A stretch of DNA of 39,661 nt from positions 1 to 39,661 of the forward strand of contig JAPONU010000285.1 in assembly GCA_026713745.1 (NCBI GenBank), in the 5' to 3' direction. A program made the translations under genes and the position numbers. Below the pieces are notes generated by a model, which worked only from the letters and a program-made list of their open reading frames with translations, was not told the DNA's origin and ran no database searches. Source of the stretch: a bacterium. Lineage in GTDB: Bacteria > Actinomycetota > Acidimicrobiia > Acidimicrobiales > CATQHL01. Below, in pieces: positions 36,595 to 39,661 of this stretch (position 1 is the stretch's first letter; each line of letters opens with the position of its first letter).

Positions 36595-37974
36595 ATGAGG
36601 CAACACACACGCAGGCGCCGCCTGCTCTTCCCGACGGTACTCGCCGCCATCGTTCTGCTGGTGGCCGCCTGCGCCTCGGACGACGAGGGGGCCGCCGAGC
36701 CGCCGGCCCCGGCTCCCGTCCCGACGCCCGCCACCGAGGCCGAGGCGGCACCGGAGCCCGCGCCGCCCCCTGCGGGGGCCGAGCCCGCCGCCGAGCCCGA
36801 AGCTGCTCCACCGCCGCCGACCGAACCGGGGGCCGCGCCCGAACCTCCACCCCCACCTCCGGCCGAACCGGCGGCACCCGCCGAGGCGACCGGCGAGCCG
36901 ATCCGGGTCGGAAACATCAGCTCCCTGACCGGCGGCGCGCTGTTCCCTGAGGCCTCTGAGGCGGCCAAGGCTGTCTTCGACCGCGTCAACGCCGCAGGCG
37001 GTATCGGCGGGCGCCCGATCGAACTGATCATCGAGGATGACGGCGGGACGCCCGAGGGCGCCGCCACCGCAGCCCGCAAGCTCGTGGAGCAGGATGACGT
37101 GGTGGCCATGGTGGGCTCGGCCAGCACGCTGGAGTGCGTGGTCAATACCGGTCTCTACGCCGAGGCCGGTGTCTATTCGATTCAGGGCACCGGCGTGGAC
37201 CCGCTGTGCTTCCTGTCGCCGAACATCTCGCCGGTCAACACCGGCCCCTACGCCGGCATCACGGTGTCGCTGTTCTACGCCTCCGAGACCCTCGGCTTCG
37301 AGAATGTCTGCAACGTGAACCTGTTCGTGGTGCCCGACCTGGCCCCGGCCTTCGACGCCGCCGTGGCCCGCTGGGAGGAATTGACCGGCAAGTCGCTGGC
37401 CTTCCGGATTGCCGCCGCCACCCTGCAGGACGACCCGACGCCGCTGATGCTGCAGGCCCGGGACGCCGGCTGCCAGGCGGTCGTCATCGACGGTGTGGAG
37501 CCGCACGCTCTGGCCGTGGGGCGGGCCATCGAGGCGCAGGGGCTGGGCGACATCACCTGGATCGGCCTCACCTCGTATTACACGGACGCCATCGCCGGCC
37601 AGCTCGGCAGCGCCGGCAACGGCCTCCAGGCCAACTCCGAGTTCGAGCCGTACGGCTCCACGTCGCCCGTGCTGGACGACTGGCGCCAGCTCATGATCGA
37701 CAGCGACGTGGCGCTCACATCCTTCGCCCAGGGCGGCTACCTGGCGGCCACGATCTTCGCTGAAGTGCTTCAGGGCATCGACGGCGAGATCAGCCGTGAG
37801 TCGGTGGGCGCGGCGCTGCTCGCCCTGGACCGCTACGACACGCCGCTGCTCGGAACCCCCTACTCGTTCGGTGATGCGCCGATTCACGCACCGAACCAGG
37901 CCAGCAAGTTCGTGGTGCTCCAGGACGGCGCCTGGGTGACCGCTCTCGACGAATGGGTCGTACTGCCGAACTGA
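36595..37974 (+). CDS. Liv-type ABC transporter substrate-binding lipoprotein with Pro/Ala/Glu-rich linker
   Basis: MRQHTRRRRLLFPTVLAAIVLLVAACASDDE lipobox, PAPEPPPP linker, then PBP fold (EPIRVGNISSLTGGALFPEASEAAKAVFDRVNAAGGIGGRPIELIIEDDGGTPEGAATAARKLV). Confidence 0.92.
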   Translation: MRQHTRRRRLLFPTVLAAIVLLVAACASDDEGAAEPPAPAPVPTPATEAEAAPEPAPPPAGAEPAAEPEAAPPPPTEPGAAPEPPPPPPAEPAAPAEATGEPIRVGNISSLTGGALFPEASEAAKAVFDRVNAAGGIGGRPIELIIEDDGGTPEGAATAARKLVEQDDVVAMVGSASTLECVVNTGLYAEAGVYSIQGTGVDPLCFLSPNISPVNTGPYAGITVSLFYASETLGFENVCNVNLFVVPDLAPAFDAAVARWEELTGKSLAFRIAAATLQDDPTPLMLQARDAGCQAVVIDGVEPHALAVGRAIEAQGLGDITWIGLTSYYTDAIAGQLGSAGNGLQANSEFEPYGSTSPVLDDWRQLMIDSDVALTSFAQGGYLAATIFAEVLQGIDGEISRESVGAALLALDRYDTPLLGTPYSFGDAPIHAPNQASKFVVLQDGAWVTALDEWVVLPN

Positions 37975-38017
37975 CCGCCCCCGGCGGCGACGCAATGGCG
38001 GGTAGGACCGCCAGGGC

Positions 38018-38875
38018 TTGCTCACCCTGACCGTCGCCGCCACCGCAGCCGCCGGTGCGTACGCCATGCTGGGCGTCAGCATCGTGGTGCTGCACCGGAT
38101 GGCGGGGGTCGTCAACTTCAGTTGTGCGGTGGTCGGGGCGTTCGGCGCCTACACGACCGCGGTCGCCTTCGATCACGGCTGGCCCATCGGGGCGGCCATG
38201 GGGGCGGGCATCGCCCTGGCCGGCACCCTGGCGACGCTCACCGGCCTGATCTTCGCCCGGTTCTTCGCCACCGCCGACGGCGCGGCCCGTACCGCGGCGA
38301 TGATCGCCGCCACCGTCGGCTTCTTCGCCGTGGGGTTCCGCATCTTCGGCGACGCCCCGCGGAGCGTGCCGGTCCTGTTCCCGGGCGTGTCCTGGTCGGC
38401 GGGCAACGTGGTCGTCACCCTCAGCAGCCTGATCGTGGTCGGCGCGGCGATCCTCACCGTGATCGGTATGACCTGGGTCCTGCGAGGCACGCGCCTGGGT
38501 TCGCAGGTGCGGGCCATGTCCGAGCGGCCGGTCACCGCCGAGTTGCTGGGCGTGCCGATCTACGCCCGCACGGCCCTGGTGTGGGGCTTCACCGGCGTCG
38601 TCTCCGCCTTCGGGATGATCGTGGTGGCGTCGAACCTGCCGGGTGGCTTCTCGAGCCTGGGTTTCCTCATCTTCCCGGCCATGGCAGCGGCGCTGATCGG
38701 CGCTTTCCGCAGCCTTCCCCTGGCGTTCGCCGGCGGCATCGTGGTGGCCGTCATCGAGTCGCTGTCCTCTTACCGCACGTCCTGGGCGGAGTACCGGGGC
38801 GCCGTGCCGTTCCTCATCGCCCTGGTGGTCCTGCTGTGGACCCAGCGCAAGCAGGTCTGGGATGCGGCGCGCTGA
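38018..38875 (+). CDS. Liv-type ABC transporter permease (LivH-like)
   Basis: TTG start. AYAMLGVSIVVLHRMAGVVNFSCAVVGAFGAYTTAVAF, GSQVRAMSERPVTAELLGVPIYARTALVWGFTGVVSAFG. Confidence 0.88.
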   Translation: MLTLTVAATAAAGAYAMLGVSIVVLHRMAGVVNFSCAVVGAFGAYTTAVAFDHGWPIGAAMGAGIALAGTLATLTGLIFARFFATADGAARTAAMIAATVGFFAVGFRIFGDAPRSVPVLFPGVSWSAGNVVVTLSSLIVVGAAILTVIGMTWVLRGTRLGSQVRAMSERPVTAELLGVPIYARTALVWGFTGVVSAFGMIVVASNLPGGFSSLGFLIFPAMAAALIGAFRSLPLAFAGGIVVAVIESLSSYRTSWAEYRGAVPFLIALVVLLWTQRKQVWDAAR

Positions 38876-39661
38876 GATCATTGGCACCGGGGCCTACGTC
38901 GCCGGTGTGCTGCTGATCGCCCGCTTCGCCGATGAGTTCTGGCTGTTCCTGCTGACGAGCGCGCTGATCACCGCTCTTGTGGCGGTCAGCGTGGGCGTCA
39001 TCTACGACAGCGCCGGTCTGCTGTCGCTGTGCCAGATGAGCTTCGCCGGCATCGGCGCCTGGACCGTGGGTTGGGTCAGCCACCGATCCGACCTGCCGTT
39101 CCTGGCGCAGTTGCCGCTCGCCGCGCTGGTGGCCCTGGCCGCCGGCATCCTGGTGGGCATTCCGGCCCTGCGCCTGCGGGGCCTGAACCTGGCGGTGTTC
39201 ACGCTGGTGTTCAGCGCCGCGGTGTCGCGGGTGATCTTCGCCGACGGCTTCCCCGGCCTGCTGGAGGGCAACCGCGTGCATCCTCCGGGTTTCGCGGACA
39301 GCGACGCCGGCTTCTTCGGTCTGGTCGCCGTCGCGCTGGGGTTCGTGGCGGTCGTCGTGGTGGCGCTGCGCCGGGCACGCCTGGGCCGCTGGTGGTTCTC
39401 GGTGCGGCGCAGCGAGCGGGCCGTGGCCGCGCTGGGCCGCAGCGTGGTCCGGACCAAGCTCTCGGCCTTCGCCGCCAGCGCCGCCATCGCCGGGCTGGCC
39501 GGCGGCCTGCTGGTCGCCCTCAACGGCGTCGTCAGCGGGGCCAGCTTCGAGCCTCTCGAATCCATGACGATCCTGACCGCGGCGCTGATGTTCGGCGCCG
39601 GGCACTTCGAGGGCGCCCTCCTGGCGGGGCTGTTCGGGCGGCTGATCCCCAACTTCCTGAG
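38862..39661 (+). CDS. Liv-type ABC transporter permease (LivM-like), truncated by window end
   Basis: Reading from ATG 38862: MRRAEIIGTGAYVAGVLLIARFADEFWLFLLTSALITALVAVSVGVIYDSAGLLSLCQMSFAGIGAWTVGWV...ALRLRGLNLAVFTLVFSAAVSRVIF. Overlaps the previous gene by 14 bp. No stop before the window end, so it is absent from the ORF track. Confidence 0.87.
   Translation, partial: MRRAEIIGTGAYVAGVLLIARFADEFWLFLLTSALITALVAVSVGVIYDSAGLLSLCQMSFAGIGAWTVGWVSHRSDLPFLAQLPLAALVALAAGILVGIPALRLRGLNLAVFTLVFSAAVSRVIFADGFPGLLEGNRVHPPGFADSDAGFFGLVAVALGFVAVVVVALRRARLGRWWFSVRRSERAVAALGRSVVRTKLSAFAASAAIAGLAGGLLVALNGVVSGASFEPLESMTILTAALMFGAGHFEGALLAGLFGRLIPNFL

Noticed and set aside
35502-38115. Minus-strand ORFs (547 aa and 515 aa) opposite nitrilase and the binding protein
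   Set aside because: Low-complexity Gly/Ala/Ser- or Arg/Gly-rich antisense translations of the nitrilase and Pro-rich lipoprotein; no domains.

Overview
High-GC actinobacterial chromosomal segment (gene content and order look Acidimicrobiia-like; this taxonomic guess is inference). The left half (about 1-20 kb) is mostly housekeeping. It holds an OYE/trimethylamine-dehydrogenase-like flavoenzyme, a DUF5719-like protein next to a large GT2 membrane glycosyltransferase, cofD/cofE (F420 biosynthesis), an NDP-sugar pyrophosphorylase, a class IV aminotransferase, an M23 peptidase with coiled coil, two tandem CNNM/CBS proteins, a heterodimeric ABC exporter pair and a solo ABC ATPase. The right half (about 20-39.6 kb) is accessory and metabolic. 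It holds a kynurenine-pathway operon (TDO, KMO, kynureninase, 3-HAA dioxygenase), an N-terminally truncated DHDPS-family gene, an aldehyde dehydrogenase, a Liv-type ABC transporter with a fused permease-ATPase, an alpha/beta hydrolase, two AraC-type regulators, a nitrilase interrupted by one in-frame TAG, and a second Liv-type transporter that runs off the window end. The most notable signals are the nitrilase whose catalytic Glu and Lys/Cys lie on opposite sides of the TAG, a cluster of gene remnants at about 24-34 kb, several palindromic or tandem-repeat candidate operators, an ABC exporter reading frame with no canonical start codon, and matched degenerate ATPase motifs in the two exporter halves. 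I found no clear new defence or mobile system, CRISPR array, tRNA or rRNA. Family assignments are from motif recognition only; no database search was run.
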